Of a DNA stretch of 28,334 bases, positions 7,326-16,928 are shown one piece after another. The notes beneath the pieces are model-generated. The model worked only from the letters and a program-made list of their open reading frames with translations, made no database searches and had not been told where the DNA came from. The stretch is from assembly GCF_937973075.1 (NCBI RefSeq), contig NZ_CALBWL010000022.1, forward strand, positions 1-28,334, in the 5' to 3' direction. The position numbers and the translations under genes were made by a program. This DNA comes from an uncultured Campylobacter sp. GTDB lineage: Bacteria > Campylobacterota > Campylobacteria > Campylobacterales > Campylobacteraceae. Each line of letters opens with the position of its first letter. Positions within the stretch are counted from its first letter, which is position 1.

Positions 7326-7356
7326 GGGCGATTCTAATATCTTGGTCGAAGCGCCC
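7326..7356 (-). terminator. hairpin downstream of the glycan operon
   Basis: GGGCGATTC (7326-7334) pairs with GAAGCGCCC (7348-7356) with one mismatch and a 13-nt loop, about 60 nt past the stop of the last glycan gene. No strong T tract follows on the minus strand, so the terminator role is tentative. Confidence 0.35.
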
Positions 7357-7415
7357 ATATTAAATTTAAAATTTATCTCTAAAGCATGCGCCCCGTCTTA
7401 AGGATTCGATAACCA

Positions 7416-8726
7416 TCAACTTGCCCCTTCGCGCGCCAAAACGACCTTGAAAGTTTTTAAAATAATGACGATGTCGTTCCAGATCGACCAGTTTTTCATA
7501 TACCACGCATCCATGCCCGCCCTGGTCGCAAAATCCACGTCGCTGCGCCCGCTCACCTGCCAAAGCCCAGTAATACCAGGCTTGACGGATAAGATAAGAG
7601 ATGCGTATTCGCCCATATCCTTACGCTCGTATTGTGCGCATGGGCGAGGACCAACGATGCTCATTTCGCCCTTTAGGACGTTGATCAGCTGCGGAAGCTC
7701 ATCTAGCGAACTTTTTCGCAAAAAATCGCCCAGCTTCGTGATACGTGGATCATGCTCATATTTGTGATATTTTTCAAAATACTCCACCTCTTGCGGATTT
7801 TGCTTTAGATACTGAGCTAAAATTTCATCGCCGTTTTCTTTCATCGAGCGAAATTTCAGGCATCCAAACGGCTTGCCGCCAAACCCCATCCTTTGATGCG
7901 AAAAAAATATGCGCCCCGTGGGCTCTTTTAGCTTCATCATCAGCGCGATTACGCTAAAAATCGGCACCAGCAAGGGAAGCGCTAAGAAAATTAGCGCCAA
8001 ATCAAGTCCGCGTTTAAGAGCTAAATTTAAAGGGCCTTTCAGAGAATTTCGTATCGCAAAGAGGCTGGTACGCGAGGTAAAAACGCTGTAAATATCTGCC
8101 TGCGTAAAGTCGTATGAGCGCAGCACGGGGGTGAATAAAATTTCTTTGTTCTTTCTGATATTATGCTCGATAAGCTCGTTCAAGGCTTTCGCCCCAAGCC
8201 TGCTTCCGCCGATAAACAACACGTCGTAATCGCTGCCAAGAGCTCTAACATATCCTAAATACGCGCTTTCTAAGACGGCGCTCTCAAACTCCTCGCCCTC
8301 GCCTAAAATTTTCGCCCTCTTCTGCCATAGGCCAAATTTAAAAAGCTCCCTTTTCGTTATGAGCTTAAAAATCGGCAAAACCACCGCCATAAAGGCAAAG
8401 CTCAGAATAAAGCTGGCGCGCGAAAATTCGTAATTGACTTTGATTAAAGCAAGTAGCGCTAGGCTTAGCAAAAGCCCAAAAAAGCAGCTTCTCACTAAAA
8501 TTCTACTCTCGTGCCAAAAATCATATCGCCTCGAATAGATCCCCTGATAAAAAAATAGAAATATCATTATGACGTAGGACGGCGCGAAGCCCTGATACCT
8601 GCCAATGTCCAGTAGCACGCTATCGCCGTAGAGCAAATTTTTAAGCACCACGGCAAGTCCGAAGCAAAGCCAGATGCCGAAAATATCGACCGCCAAGATT
8701 ATCAAAACGCAGAGTTGCTTTTTCAT
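7416..8726 (-). CDS. wbaP: WbaP-type undecaprenyl-phosphate hexose-1-phosphate transferase
   Basis: This is the initiating enzyme of lipid-linked glycan assembly: it moves a hexose-1-phosphate (Gal-1-P in classic WbaP) from a UDP-sugar to undecaprenyl phosphate at the inner membrane. The 436-residue form starting at 8726 is preferred because AGGAG lies 5 nt upstream; an in-frame ATG at 8747 would overlap manC. Hydrophobic helices occur at about 5-30, 50-70, 82-104 and 108-127, then a nucleotide-binding-like region (167-185). The catalytic domain has a membrane helix at about 241-271, KFRSM (291-295), the DE pair in SLDELPQL (340-347), GPRP (359-362) and a WbaP-like end (DAWYMKNWSIWNDI, 406-419). 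The sugar is not readable from sequence. It is GC-richer than the middle of the locus and is the operon's last gene. Confidence 0.88.
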   Translation of the reverse strand: MKKQLCVLIILAVDIFGIWLCFGLAVVLKNLLYGDSVLLDIGRYQGFAPSYVIMIFLFFYQGIYSRRYDFWHESRILVRSCFFGLLLSLALLALIKVNYEFSRASFILSFAFMAVVLPIFKLITKRELFKFGLWQKRAKILGEGEEFESAVLESAYLGYVRALGSDYDVLFIGGSRLGAKALNELIEHNIRKNKEILFTPVLRSYDFTQADIYSVFTSRTSLFAIRNSLKGPLNLALKRGLDLALIFLALPLLVPIFSVIALMMKLKEPTGRIFFSHQRMGFGGKPFGCLKFRSMKENGDEILAQYLKQNPQEVEYFEKYHKYEHDPRITKLGDFLRKSSLDELPQLINVLKGEMSIVGPRPCAQYERKDMGEYASLILSVKPGITGLWQVSGRSDVDFATRAGMDAWYMKNWSIWNDIVIILKTFKVVLAREGAS

Positions 8727-8727
8727 C

Positions 8728-10092
8728 CTAACTCCTATTAAAATCATCTTGCAGGCGCACGATATCGTCCTCGCCGGTGTAGCTGCCCACTTGAGCTTCG
8801 ATTAGTACAACGGGGATTTTACCCTCGTTTGCGAGACGATGGACCTCGCCCATCCTAATAAACGTAGATTCATTCTCGCGTAGCAAGAAATTTCGCTCGC
8901 CCACAGTCACGGACGCAGTGCCACTAACGACGATCCAGTGCTCGTTGCGATGGTAGTGTTTCTGCAGCGATAGCCGCTTGCCGGGCTTAACGACGATACG
9001 CTTGATCTTGTAGCCGCGCTCATCTTCGAGCACCGTGTAGCTGCCCCACGGGCGATGCGTCGTTACGTGCACGCGCGCTAGATCGCTATCCTTTAGCCGC
9101 TCCACCACCTGCTTTACCTTTTGGGTAGAGCCTTTTCTGCATACGAGCAGGGCGTCTTTGGTATCGACGATAGCGAGATCCTCGACGTCTATGGCGGCTA
9201 TCATGCGGCCCGAGCCGATGATGAGATTGTTTTTAGAATTTAGAGCGATATTTTGCTCGCTAGCGGTGTTGCCGTTCGCATCTTTGGACAGCTCGGCGTC
9301 TAAGCTATCAAAGCTTCCCAGATCGCTCCAGCCTATGTCTGCGGGCACGACCTTAGCAAGGCTCGTGCGCTCCATAACTGCATAATCGATGCTATCTGCG
9401 GGGATCTCTTGCATATCGCCTAGTTTAATTCTAATCGGATTTTCCGCGTTAGAATTTTCGTGCGCGCGAACGCAGGCTTCGTAAATTTCAGGACTTTGCG
9501 CTTTTAGTTCGCCTAAAAATACGCCCGCTTTAAACATAAACATGCCGCTGTTCCAGTAAAAATTCTCCGCCGCTATGTAGCTTTGCGCCGCCGCAAGCTC
9601 GGGCTTTTCGTGAAATTTTAACACGTCCTCGCCGTTTGCTTCGATATAGCCGTAGCCCGTATTTGCATCCGCAGGCTTGATACCAAACGTCACCAAAAAC
9701 CCCTGCTTCGCAAGCTCGTGCGCGCGCAAGACGCTATTTTTATACGCCGCCTCATCTCTAATTAGATGATCGCTCGGCGTTACAAAAACAATCTCCTCGG
9801 CCTTTAAGCTCAAACACGCAAGCGCGATCGCAGGAGCCGTGTTTCTACCGACGGGCTCGAGAAGAAATTTTACGCCGCGCGCACCCAAAGCCTCAAGCTG
9901 ATCGAGCGCCAAAAAATACTGCTGCTCGTTCGAGACGACGAGCGTGCGCTCGCATAGCGGGGAGTTTCGCTCATAGCTCATCATAAAAAGCGAGCGATCG
10001 CTGAAGAGGCGCACGAACTGCTTCGGCATAAGCGTGCGGCTGATCGGCCACAGCCTCGTGCCGCTGCCGCCGCTTAGGATTATATTAGTCAT
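8728..10092 (-). CDS. manC: ManC, mannose-1-phosphate guanylyltransferase/mannose-6-phosphate isomerase
   Basis: A 454-residue bifunctional enzyme that makes GDP-mannose and can also supply mannose-6-phosphate. The nucleotidyltransferase signature GGSGTRLWPISR at 8-19 with MPKQF just after marks the GMP domain. FVTPSDHLI and GYGYIE follow in the usual order. The C-terminal cupin (type II phosphomannose isomerase) has HYHRNEHW from 379 and SGTASVTVGE after it. Length is that of full ManC/AlgA proteins. The start overlaps the upstream glycosyltransferase stop (ATGACTAA, 8 nt), and one base separates its TAG from the wbaP ATG. It implies mannose or a mannose-derived sugar in the glycan. No phosphomannomutase or GDP-mannose-modifying enzyme lies in the window. 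Confidence 0.93.
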   Translation of the reverse strand: MTNIILSGGSGTRLWPISRTLMPKQFVRLFSDRSLFMMSYERNSPLCERTLVVSNEQQYFLALDQLEALGARGVKFLLEPVGRNTAPAIALACLSLKAEEIVFVTPSDHLIRDEAAYKNSVLRAHELAKQGFLVTFGIKPADANTGYGYIEANGEDVLKFHEKPELAAAQSYIAAENFYWNSGMFMFKAGVFLGELKAQSPEIYEACVRAHENSNAENPIRIKLGDMQEIPADSIDYAVMERTSLAKVVPADIGWSDLGSFDSLDAELSKDANGNTASEQNIALNSKNNLIIGSGRMIAAIDVEDLAIVDTKDALLVCRKGSTQKVKQVVERLKDSDLARVHVTTHRPWGSYTVLEDERGYKIKRIVVKPGKRLSLQKHYHRNEHWIVVSGTASVTVGERNFLLRENESTFIRMGEVHRLANEGKIPVVLIEAQVGSYTGEDDIVRLQDDFNRS

Positions 10093-11209
10093 TTAGGCCG
10101 TCCTTAAATTCCTCATATTTTTTCTCGACGTAGCTTTTAATCTCGGCTTCAAAGCGCGCGCGCGAAAATTTTAAAGAATTTTCTCTGATTTTTACAGGCT
10201 CAAATTTATCATAATTTTGCTCAAATTTAGCTACGGCGGCGAGCAGCTCCTTTGCGTTTTGCTCCATAAAATACAGCCCGCTCTCGCCATCAAGCACCGT
10301 CTCGCGAGCACCGCCGCGCCCGAAGCAGATCACCGGCGTGCCGCATGCCTGCGCCTCTACAGGCGTGATGCCGAAGTCCTCTTCGGCGGCAAAAACAAAC
10401 GCCTTAGCCCGACCCATAAGATCCGCCATCGTTTCATCGTCTGCAAAGCCCAAAAGCTCGACATTTTTGCCCGCTTTTGATTTTATTTTGGCCATATCGG
10501 GTCCGTCGCCGATAACGAGCAGCTTTTTATCCGTCTGTGAAAATGCCTCTACGATGAGATCGATCTTTTTGTACGGCACCATGCGTGAGGCGGTAAGGTA
10601 AAACTCCTCTTTGGCTTCGCGCAGCGTAAATTTATCCACGTCCACGGGCGGATAGATGACGTCGCTGGGCTTGCCGTATATTTTTTTGATACGGCGCGCG
10701 ATGTAGCGGCTATTTGCAACGTAGTGATCCACGCGGTTTGCGGTGCTCGCGTCCCAAAGCCTAATTTTATGCAAAAAATACTTCGCCAACATGCCCTTTA
10801 AACCGCGATCTAGCCCGCTTTCGCGCAAGTACTGATGATACAGGTCCCACGCGTAGCGGATCGGCGTGTGCACATAAGAGATGTGAAGTTGATTTGAGTG
10901 CGTCAGCACCCCCTTTGCGACGGCATGCGAGCTGGATAGCACGACGTCATAGCCGCTTAGATCAAACTGCTCGATTGCAAGCGGAAATAGCAGCAGGTAG
11001 TTGCGGTATTTGTCCTTTGCAAAAGGAAGTTTTTGGATAAAACTCGTGCGGACATGCTTGCCTTTTAAAATTTTATCTCGGTCGGCACCCTTTAAAAAGT
11101 CAATGAGGCCGTAAATTTCAAAATCATTCCAGATATTGGTAAAACTCTCGACGCATTTCTCCGCGCCCGCATAGGTGCTAAACCAGTCGTGAATAAGGGC
11201 TTTTTTCAT
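10085..11209 (-). CDS. GT4 glycosyltransferase, WbaZ/mannosyltransferase-like
   Basis: A 374-residue GT-B glycosyltransferase of family 4. The start MKKALIHDWFSTYAGAEKC, with HTPIRYAWDLYHQYL further on (about 115-130), is typical of the WbaZ-like mannosyltransferase subgroup. The nucleotide-sugar site shows ASRMVPYKKIDLIVEAF and the EX7E motif in EEDFGITPVEAQACGTPVI. Next to manC, GDP-mannose is the likely donor, though this is inference. No membrane segment is apparent; it should act at the cytoplasmic face of the membrane on the lipid-linked acceptor. Its ATG overlaps the upstream stop by 4 nt (ATGA). GC content is clearly higher than in the gene upstream of it. Confidence 0.88.
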   Translation of the reverse strand: MKKALIHDWFSTYAGAEKCVESFTNIWNDFEIYGLIDFLKGADRDKILKGKHVRTSFIQKLPFAKDKYRNYLLLFPLAIEQFDLSGYDVVLSSSHAVAKGVLTHSNQLHISYVHTPIRYAWDLYHQYLRESGLDRGLKGMLAKYFLHKIRLWDASTANRVDHYVANSRYIARRIKKIYGKPSDVIYPPVDVDKFTLREAKEEFYLTASRMVPYKKIDLIVEAFSQTDKKLLVIGDGPDMAKIKSKAGKNVELLGFADDETMADLMGRAKAFVFAAEEDFGITPVEAQACGTPVICFGRGGARETVLDGESGLYFMEQNAKELLAAVAKFEQNYDKFEPVKIRENSLKFSRARFEAEIKSYVEKKYEEFKDGLND

Positions 11210-12282
11210 TGCAAATTCTCCATTATTTCGATAATCTGCTTAGCCGAGCGCTCCCAGCTAAATCTTTTTACATTTTCAAAACCTTTAGCACGAAGCTCGT
11301 TTTGTAAATTTTCATTATTTAAAATTAATTCTATCTTTGTTTCCATATCATAGATATTCATTGGATCAAAATACAAAGCCCCATTGCCACAAATCTCCGG
11401 CAAACTAGTAACATTCGAACATAGTACAGGGCAACCGCACGCCTGTGCCTCAATCGGCGGAATTCCAAAACTTTCATATAGTGATGGAAAAACAAATGCA
11501 ATTGCATTTTGATAATAAGCTATCAGAGTATCTAAATCGTTAATTTGTCCAATAAATTTTACATATTCATAGTTTGTTATGTAATTTGAATAAAATATTT
11601 TTGGATTATAACTACCGACTATATATAATGAGATCTTTATATTCCTCTTATTTATATTATTTACGACTTCAATCAAATTTGTTATATTTTTACTTTTTGA
11701 AATCGAGCCAACATATAAAATATATTTTTTGATATTATTGCCATTAAATATATTATTATTTATAGTTTTATCTTTATTGGACACAATATAACTATTATAT
11801 ACAACATCTATGTTGTGATATAAATTATGTATATTCTTATAGTACGATAATATTTCATGTTTCGTATAGTTACTTACTGTAAAAATAAATTTACTATTTT
11901 TTATTATCAACGGAATTAAAATTTTATATATATTATGGAATAAAAAAGAAGTCCATTCTTTATTTAAAAAAGATAAACTGTGTATTACCGTAATTTTATT
12001 CCTATAAAATACTGGTGCCATATTGGCCAAATTTAACAACAATGGATTTTGTCTCTTAATTAAAAATCTCGGTAATTCTAATTGCTCCCATAAATATCCT
12101 TTAAAATTCCCAACACAAATTGCATCTAACTCTTTTGCCGTATTTACGTGAACTATATTTTTGGGAGCAATGAATTGAACATTATCTTTCAATATTCTTT
12201 TAAGCCACAATGAAATTTCAATTGCGAATCTTTGAACTCCAGTGATATTTTGGGTTAAAAACCTAGCATTGACAAACAGCAT
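11206..12282 (-). CDS. GT4 glycosyltransferase
   Basis: A 358-residue GT-B enzyme. The N-terminus MLFVNARFLTQNITGVQRFA resembles mannosyltransferases of O-antigen loci. The C-terminal domain has ILYVGSISKSKNITNLIEV and the EX7E segment SLYESFGIPPIEAQACGCPV, followed by SNVTSLPEICGNGALYFDP. It therefore transfers a sugar from a nucleotide donor with retention of configuration; donor and acceptor are unknown. It is strikingly A/T-rich (Asn/Ile/Lys/Tyr-heavy), while its neighbour 10085-11209 is GC-richer, so it probably came from a different source. A 23-nt gap, the second-largest in the block, separates it from the gene upstream. Confidence 0.87.
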   Translation of the reverse strand: MLFVNARFLTQNITGVQRFAIEISLWLKRILKDNVQFIAPKNIVHVNTAKELDAICVGNFKGYLWEQLELPRFLIKRQNPLLLNLANMAPVFYRNKITVIHSLSFLNKEWTSFLFHNIYKILIPLIIKNSKFIFTVSNYTKHEILSYYKNIHNLYHNIDVVYNSYIVSNKDKTINNNIFNGNNIKKYILYVGSISKSKNITNLIEVVNNINKRNIKISLYIVGSYNPKIFYSNYITNYEYVKFIGQINDLDTLIAYYQNAIAFVFPSLYESFGIPPIEAQACGCPVLCSNVTSLPEICGNGALYFDPMNIYDMETKIELILNNENLQNELRAKGFENVKRFSWERSAKQIIEIMENLQ

Positions 12283-12305
12283 ATCTTATACCTATAATAT
12301 AATAT

Positions 12306-13448
12306 TTAATCCACATATATACCGATTCCCTTCAAAAAAAATTTTAAGATACAGAACCAAGAAAGTTTCTGCAAATCATATTCTTTACCATGGCTATATT
12401 TTATTGCATTGCAGAACTCGTCTTTTGTATTAACCAAATAAATTATATCACTCATATCTTTAATCTGCTCCCACTCCACGCTAACAACCTTTAATCCGCA
12501 AGCTAGATACTCATACATTTTTAAAGGATTTATACTATTTACTAAATCAGGATAATCCTTAACATTAAAAGGAATTATACCCACCTGCGAATTATATAAA
12601 AACGCGGGGATTTTAGCGTATGGTATAGAGCCCAAAATATGGATGTTTTTTAGCTTTTTAAGTAAAGATAGATCTTTTTGCTCCGGACCTATTATAATAA
12701 AACTATAATTTGGCAAATTTTTAGCACAGTAATACACTAAATCCACATCAAACCAATCATGTATTGCGCCTACGTAAATTACCCTAGGCTCAGGAATATC
12801 TTCAAGCTCCTGCGGTAAAGCCCTATCTGCTGCTTTAAAAAAATCGAGATCGATACCGTTTGGCAAATAATACATTTTTGATTTGTCTTTTATTTCGGCG
12901 TATTTATCTTTTAAATTTTTAGCCGTATATATCACGGTATCCACGCTATTTGCGATCTTTATCTCGGCGTCAAACTGCGCATCCGAAACCGCACCGAAGC
13001 CTTTTGCGTAGTCAGCTATCCTTAAAATCGATTTTTTATACGTTATGGTATCCAGCAAAAAGCCAAACAGCGGGCTATCAAACCACAATATATCAACCTT
13101 GCCAAAACCCCGCTCCTTTATAAAATTTAGCAAACTCGGGCATGTAAAATTTTGCCAATTATTTAAAACGAAATTCGACGATAGAAATGGCTTGTTTTGA
13201 GGAGTAAAAAGGGAGCGCGGAACATAATAAAAAATGCTCCCCGCACTTTCGCCGCCTTTTTTATAAATTCTTTCCCGCTCTTTTAGCTCGTTGCTATTTG
13301 CAAAAATTTTATGTATAGGCGAGATAGGATTTGAGATAAAAAGTACCTCATACCCTAGCTTTTCAAACGCCCTGGCATAGTGATGGCTGCCGACTTGAAA
13401 CGGCGAAGTATAGTAATTCGCAACAGCCATTAAAACTTTTTTAGACAT
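12306..13448 (-). CDS. GT-B glycosyltransferase
   Basis: A 380-residue protein with a GT-B fold. Residues 1-40 (MSKKVLMAVANYYTSPFQVG) form the first Rossmann strand and acceptor loop. YLPNGIDLDFF, RVIYVGAIHDWFDVDLV and INPLKMYEYLACGLKVVS are the donor-domain signatures of family 1/4-like transferases. The last 20 residues (SWFCILKFFLKGIGIYVD) are unlike the usual charged final helix and follow a run of eight T (12341-12334), so the end may have changed by slippage; the protein is not clearly truncated. The start overlaps the heparinase-family stop by 8 nt (ATGTCTAA). Sugar specificity is unknown. Confidence 0.82.
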   Translation of the reverse strand: MSKKVLMAVANYYTSPFQVGSHHYARAFEKLGYEVLFISNPISPIHKIFANSNELKERERIYKKGGESAGSIFYYVPRSLFTPQNKPFLSSNFVLNNWQNFTCPSLLNFIKERGFGKVDILWFDSPLFGFLLDTITYKKSILRIADYAKGFGAVSDAQFDAEIKIANSVDTVIYTAKNLKDKYAEIKDKSKMYYLPNGIDLDFFKAADRALPQELEDIPEPRVIYVGAIHDWFDVDLVYYCAKNLPNYSFIIIGPEQKDLSLLKKLKNIHILGSIPYAKIPAFLYNSQVGIIPFNVKDYPDLVNSINPLKMYEYLACGLKVVSVEWEQIKDMSDIIYLVNTKDEFCNAIKYSHGKEYDLQKLSWFCILKFFLKGIGIYVD

Positions 13449-15525
13449 TTTTCATCAACTTCCCATATCCATTCGAATATAACTCAAATTTACTATAATA
13501 AAATTCCCTATTTGCCATATCGATAATCTCCAATTTGTCCTCTTTTATCTCAAATTTTCTAATAATTTTTACGCCTTTGTATTCTACGGCGAGGCTTATA
13601 AAATTTTCTCCAAACTCCGCCACTTCACATCTGCATTCCGCAAACATTCCAAATAATCCTATCGCTCCCTCGCCCCAACTATTTTGTTCCAAATCGCCTA
13701 TAATCGGCACATTGTGCGCTCTGACGCTTCTAAATTCATTTCTCCTGCTATGGATCGGAGTATAAAGATAGGTGCCGGGATCTCTTGCTATATCCAGCCC
13801 GTCTATCCACAGCTCGTAGCCCAGCTTATCATTGTGCGTGTGTCCGCCGTGACCCCTTTGCCCAAGCGGCACAGCGCAGATAGCGAGGTAAAATTTATCT
13901 GATTTGAAAATAAAAATTCCGCTGTCTGGATAAAATATATTTTTGATCTCTTGCGAACTCGTAATTTTAAATTCCATGCTTTTTTGGTGCGGCAATTCAC
14001 CGAATTTCACGCCCGAGGCGCTCGGACTTTTATATGTTTTATCGCTTGCTTGCAGCGTGCGCCCTGCGAGCGAGCGGATAAAACTCCTCTCAAAGCAGAT
14101 ATTGTTTTTAAATATCTCATCGTCAAAAATTCCGCCCATGCAGCTAATTAGCGTGGAGTGGTTTAAGATATTTTCATCCCAAAACGCCTCGTCGCCGTCC
14201 GCAAAGCCGCTTAAATTTAGATATTTTCGCGCGGCTTGTTCGCTACTCAAGAACTCACCGTTTGGGCTAAATTTAAAAAACCTGCCGCTGTCGTTATCGC
14301 CGAATTGCGGCACTTCGCCGTTTGGCTTTGTAATGTCCGCGGTAAATCTACCGATTTTATACAGCCTGTCCACGAACCACTGCGGCAGCGCTATTTGTCC
14401 GTTTATAATTTTAAATTCCTGCTCGTCCGGCGGCAATAGTTTCGGCTTTTTGCGCCAAAGCTTTGCATCATAATTTTTTAGCGATGAAATTTTTTCACTT
14501 TTTAGACCCAGTATCAGAGCCGTGGCATACGCCATTAGCTCGCCGCTTAAGCGGTGGTAGCTCGTAGAACTCTCGAAATTGCCGCCGTCTTCGTAAAATT
14601 CCTTTTTCATTTCACAGGTTATCTCTTGCACGGCAAACGCCAGCCACGCGTCCGTCTCGCCGCCGCCGTCCAAATACGCGCAAGCTTGCAGCAGACCCGC
14701 GATGTCGCTTAGATAGTGATTTGACGTAAGGTGCGGCGAATATTCCAGATTATTTACGATATGAAGCGCATGCTCGTAGACGCTATTTGAAAAGGTCTGC
14801 TTGAAATTTTGATCTAAAATTCCGCCCTCATCCATCTGGCAAAACATATCGTAAGCCGCCAGCATATTAGCGACCCTGATGCCCACGTCCATCGTACAGG
14901 TCCAATTTACGCCCATTCTAGGCGGATTGTTGCGGATAAAATCTAAAATTTGGTTTTTAAATTCTTTTAAATTTTGCTCTTTCAGACTCGGATCCGCCAT
15001 CGCAAAAATAGCAAGCTGCGGCATGTGCTGAAGCCTCGCAAGCTCCCACGGCACCTTTATATCGCTGCCGGGCTTATGGGCTATGCGCTGATCTTTGTAC
15101 CATTTTTTCTCGCTCCACCGAAAGCCGCTTTTAAAATCTTTTTGCCAATCGATCGGCTCGTAGCCTTCGGGCGCATTCGCGGGCATCGCGACATTCATAT
15201 CGTACTTGTAGCCCTCAAGCCCGAGCGCCGCGCTATCATAGCTATTTTTTACCCACCAGCTACCGAGCAGATCAAATTTATGCTCGATGTACATTTTGGA
15301 TAGATATCTTACAACATCCGAATCGATATTTGACAGGTCGAGTTCTTTTGTGCTTATATAGCTAGTTTTGATGATCGGAATGTTAGAATTTATGTGAGTA
15401 TTTTTATTCATAAAATCAATACGGCGATTAATAAAGTTATTTAATAAAACGGTTATTTTATTAAATAACTTTATTAAAACTATGCGAAACGGAGTAGAGT
15501 GAAGACGCTTTAAATAATATAACAT
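13441..15525 (-). CDS. heparinase II/III-family polysaccharide lyase-like protein
   Basis: A 694-residue protein, taking the ATG at 15525 that overlaps the wzx stop by one base (TAATG) behind AGGGGAA; an in-frame start at 15549 would overlap wzx more. Signatures are NHYLSDIAGLL in the (alpha/alpha) toroid, GGNFESSTSYHRLSGE with the Tyr/His pair, and, in the beta-sheet domain, RGHGGHTHNDKLGYELWIDG with the HxHND motif and RDPGTYLYT. Family members cleave uronic-acid polysaccharides by beta-elimination, and homologues are common in O-antigen/capsule loci, where the role is unclear. WecB/WecC here would supply a uronic acid (ManNAcA), a reasonable target. I see no signal peptide, which is odd for a periplasmic lyase. 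Confidence 0.85.
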   Translation of the reverse strand: MLYYLKRLHSTPFRIVLIKLFNKITVLLNNFINRRIDFMNKNTHINSNIPIIKTSYISTKELDLSNIDSDVVRYLSKMYIEHKFDLLGSWWVKNSYDSAALGLEGYKYDMNVAMPANAPEGYEPIDWQKDFKSGFRWSEKKWYKDQRIAHKPGSDIKVPWELARLQHMPQLAIFAMADPSLKEQNLKEFKNQILDFIRNNPPRMGVNWTCTMDVGIRVANMLAAYDMFCQMDEGGILDQNFKQTFSNSVYEHALHIVNNLEYSPHLTSNHYLSDIAGLLQACAYLDGGGETDAWLAFAVQEITCEMKKEFYEDGGNFESSTSYHRLSGELMAYATALILGLKSEKISSLKNYDAKLWRKKPKLLPPDEQEFKIINGQIALPQWFVDRLYKIGRFTADITKPNGEVPQFGDNDSGRFFKFSPNGEFLSSEQAARKYLNLSGFADGDEAFWDENILNHSTLISCMGGIFDDEIFKNNICFERSFIRSLAGRTLQASDKTYKSPSASGVKFGELPHQKSMEFKITSSQEIKNIFYPDSGIFIFKSDKFYLAICAVPLGQRGHGGHTHNDKLGYELWIDGLDIARDPGTYLYTPIHSRRNEFRSVRAHNVPIIGDLEQNSWGEGAIGLFGMFAECRCEVAEFGENFISLAVEYKGVKIIRKFEIKEDKLEIIDMANREFYYSKFELYSNGYGKLMKNV

Positions 15526-16928
15526 TATGCTTCCCCTATGTGCGGACAACTTTTATATTCTTTAATTGCCCTGATAGCCAACCAGCTATAAAAAATCAGA
15601 GTTAATAGAAATAGTAAAACCTCCGATAGCATGTCAAATATTTTAAAAATATAGATTATGCTAGGAAAGAATAAAAATAACAAATAATAAAAATACCCTA
15701 AAAATAATTTTGGATATATTTTTTTGGAAACTACCATATAAACAACAAATCTAAAAAATGAAATAACCGCTATACAATATATAAAGAAGTAAAAATCAAA
15801 ATAATATGCACAAAACAAAAGAGAAGATACGCTTAGCGCTCCTACAAATATCTCCAAATAAGAAAAATAATGACTTTTCCCAGAAATCTGGATATTTAAT
15901 TCAAGAATTCTCGAAATCAATGTGCAATATCCGCTGAATAAAAATATGAATAGGAAGTGCTGATACTCTATATATTTCTCTCCCGCAAATATATATACGA
16001 CATAATATGAGCCCAAAATAAAAATGCACATCATAAATCCATATCCGTTAAAAATTATATTAAGCATCATCTTATAGATTCCGATAAAATTCTTTTCCTT
16101 ATAAAATTTAAGGACTCTCTGAGAAAAAACTATATAAAGCGGATCGAACATAATATAAATAGTTGATGCTATTTTTTGGTAAACCGAAAAAATTCCATTA
16201 AATTCTCTATTTAAAAAAACTTTATCAATGATAAATTGCGGGCTTAATGATGATAGATATGACCCGACAATACCGGGCGCAATTTTTATGGAAAATAAAA
16301 AGGAATTCCTTGTAATATGATAATTTACGCCAAATAGCCAACCTTTAATAAAAAAGCTAAAATAACTAACCAGGGAGACAACTGTACTAGAAAACAACAT
16401 AGCATGTATTATATTGATCGCACTACCCTCCATATCGTAACTTTTTATAATAAAATAAAATATAATTGTTAAGAGTATCTTACTGATTATAATTACTCCA
16501 TATTGCATATCCTTTTCTTCCAACCTTTTTTGATACTGTATAAGATATATCAGGCTATCAGAAAATGACAAAATAGACAAAGCAATAAAAATTTTCCAAC
16601 TCAATAAATTAAAATAATTTATAATACACAATAACAATATACCCATAATCACATGAGAAAGAAATGTAACATTAACGATGCCGCAAAATAATTTATATCT
16701 GGATTCTTCTGTAGAATATTCGTAGTAATATCTTGCGTATCCGGATTTAAATTCTAGCGATAGTATAAAAGATAAAAATACATATATAGTCATGTACAGT
16801 CCATATGCACCCATATCATTCATGCTTAAAGTGTGAGCAATATATGAAAAAAATAGTACAGATAAAATTTTTTCTATCATCAAAAAAATAGTATATAAAG
16901 ATATCGTCTTAAGAAACTTTTTAAGCAT
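15525..16928 (-). CDS. wzx: Wzx-type oligosaccharide flippase
   Basis: A 467-residue integral membrane protein made almost entirely of hydrophobic helices, roughly 12, as in MOP-superfamily Wzx/RfbX flippases. The N-terminus (MLKKFLKTISLYTIFLMIEK) and the conserved-looking YGLYMTIYVF and APGIVGSYL segments fit the family. It would move the undecaprenyl-linked repeat unit from the cytoplasmic to the periplasmic face. It is the only exporter visible in the window, so assembly is Wzx-dependent rather than ABC-dependent. The start overlaps the upstream methyltransferase stop by 8 nt (ATGCTTAA). The gene is very A/T-rich, unlike the heparinase-family gene next to it. Confidence 0.85.
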   Translation of the reverse strand: MLKKFLKTISLYTIFLMIEKILSVLFFSYIAHTLSMNDMGAYGLYMTIYVFLSFILSLEFKSGYARYYYEYSTEESRYKLFCGIVNVTFLSHVIMGILLLCIINYFNLLSWKIFIALSILSFSDSLIYLIQYQKRLEEKDMQYGVIIISKILLTIIFYFIIKSYDMEGSAINIIHAMLFSSTVVSLVSYFSFFIKGWLFGVNYHITRNSFLFSIKIAPGIVGSYLSSLSPQFIIDKVFLNREFNGIFSVYQKIASTIYIMFDPLYIVFSQRVLKFYKEKNFIGIYKMMLNIIFNGYGFMMCIFILGSYYVVYIFAGEKYIEYQHFLFIFLFSGYCTLISRILELNIQISGKSHYFSYLEIFVGALSVSSLLFCAYYFDFYFFIYCIAVISFFRFVVYMVVSKKIYPKLFLGYFYYLLFLFFPSIIYIFKIFDMLSEVLLFLLTLIFYSWLAIRAIKEYKSCPHIGEA

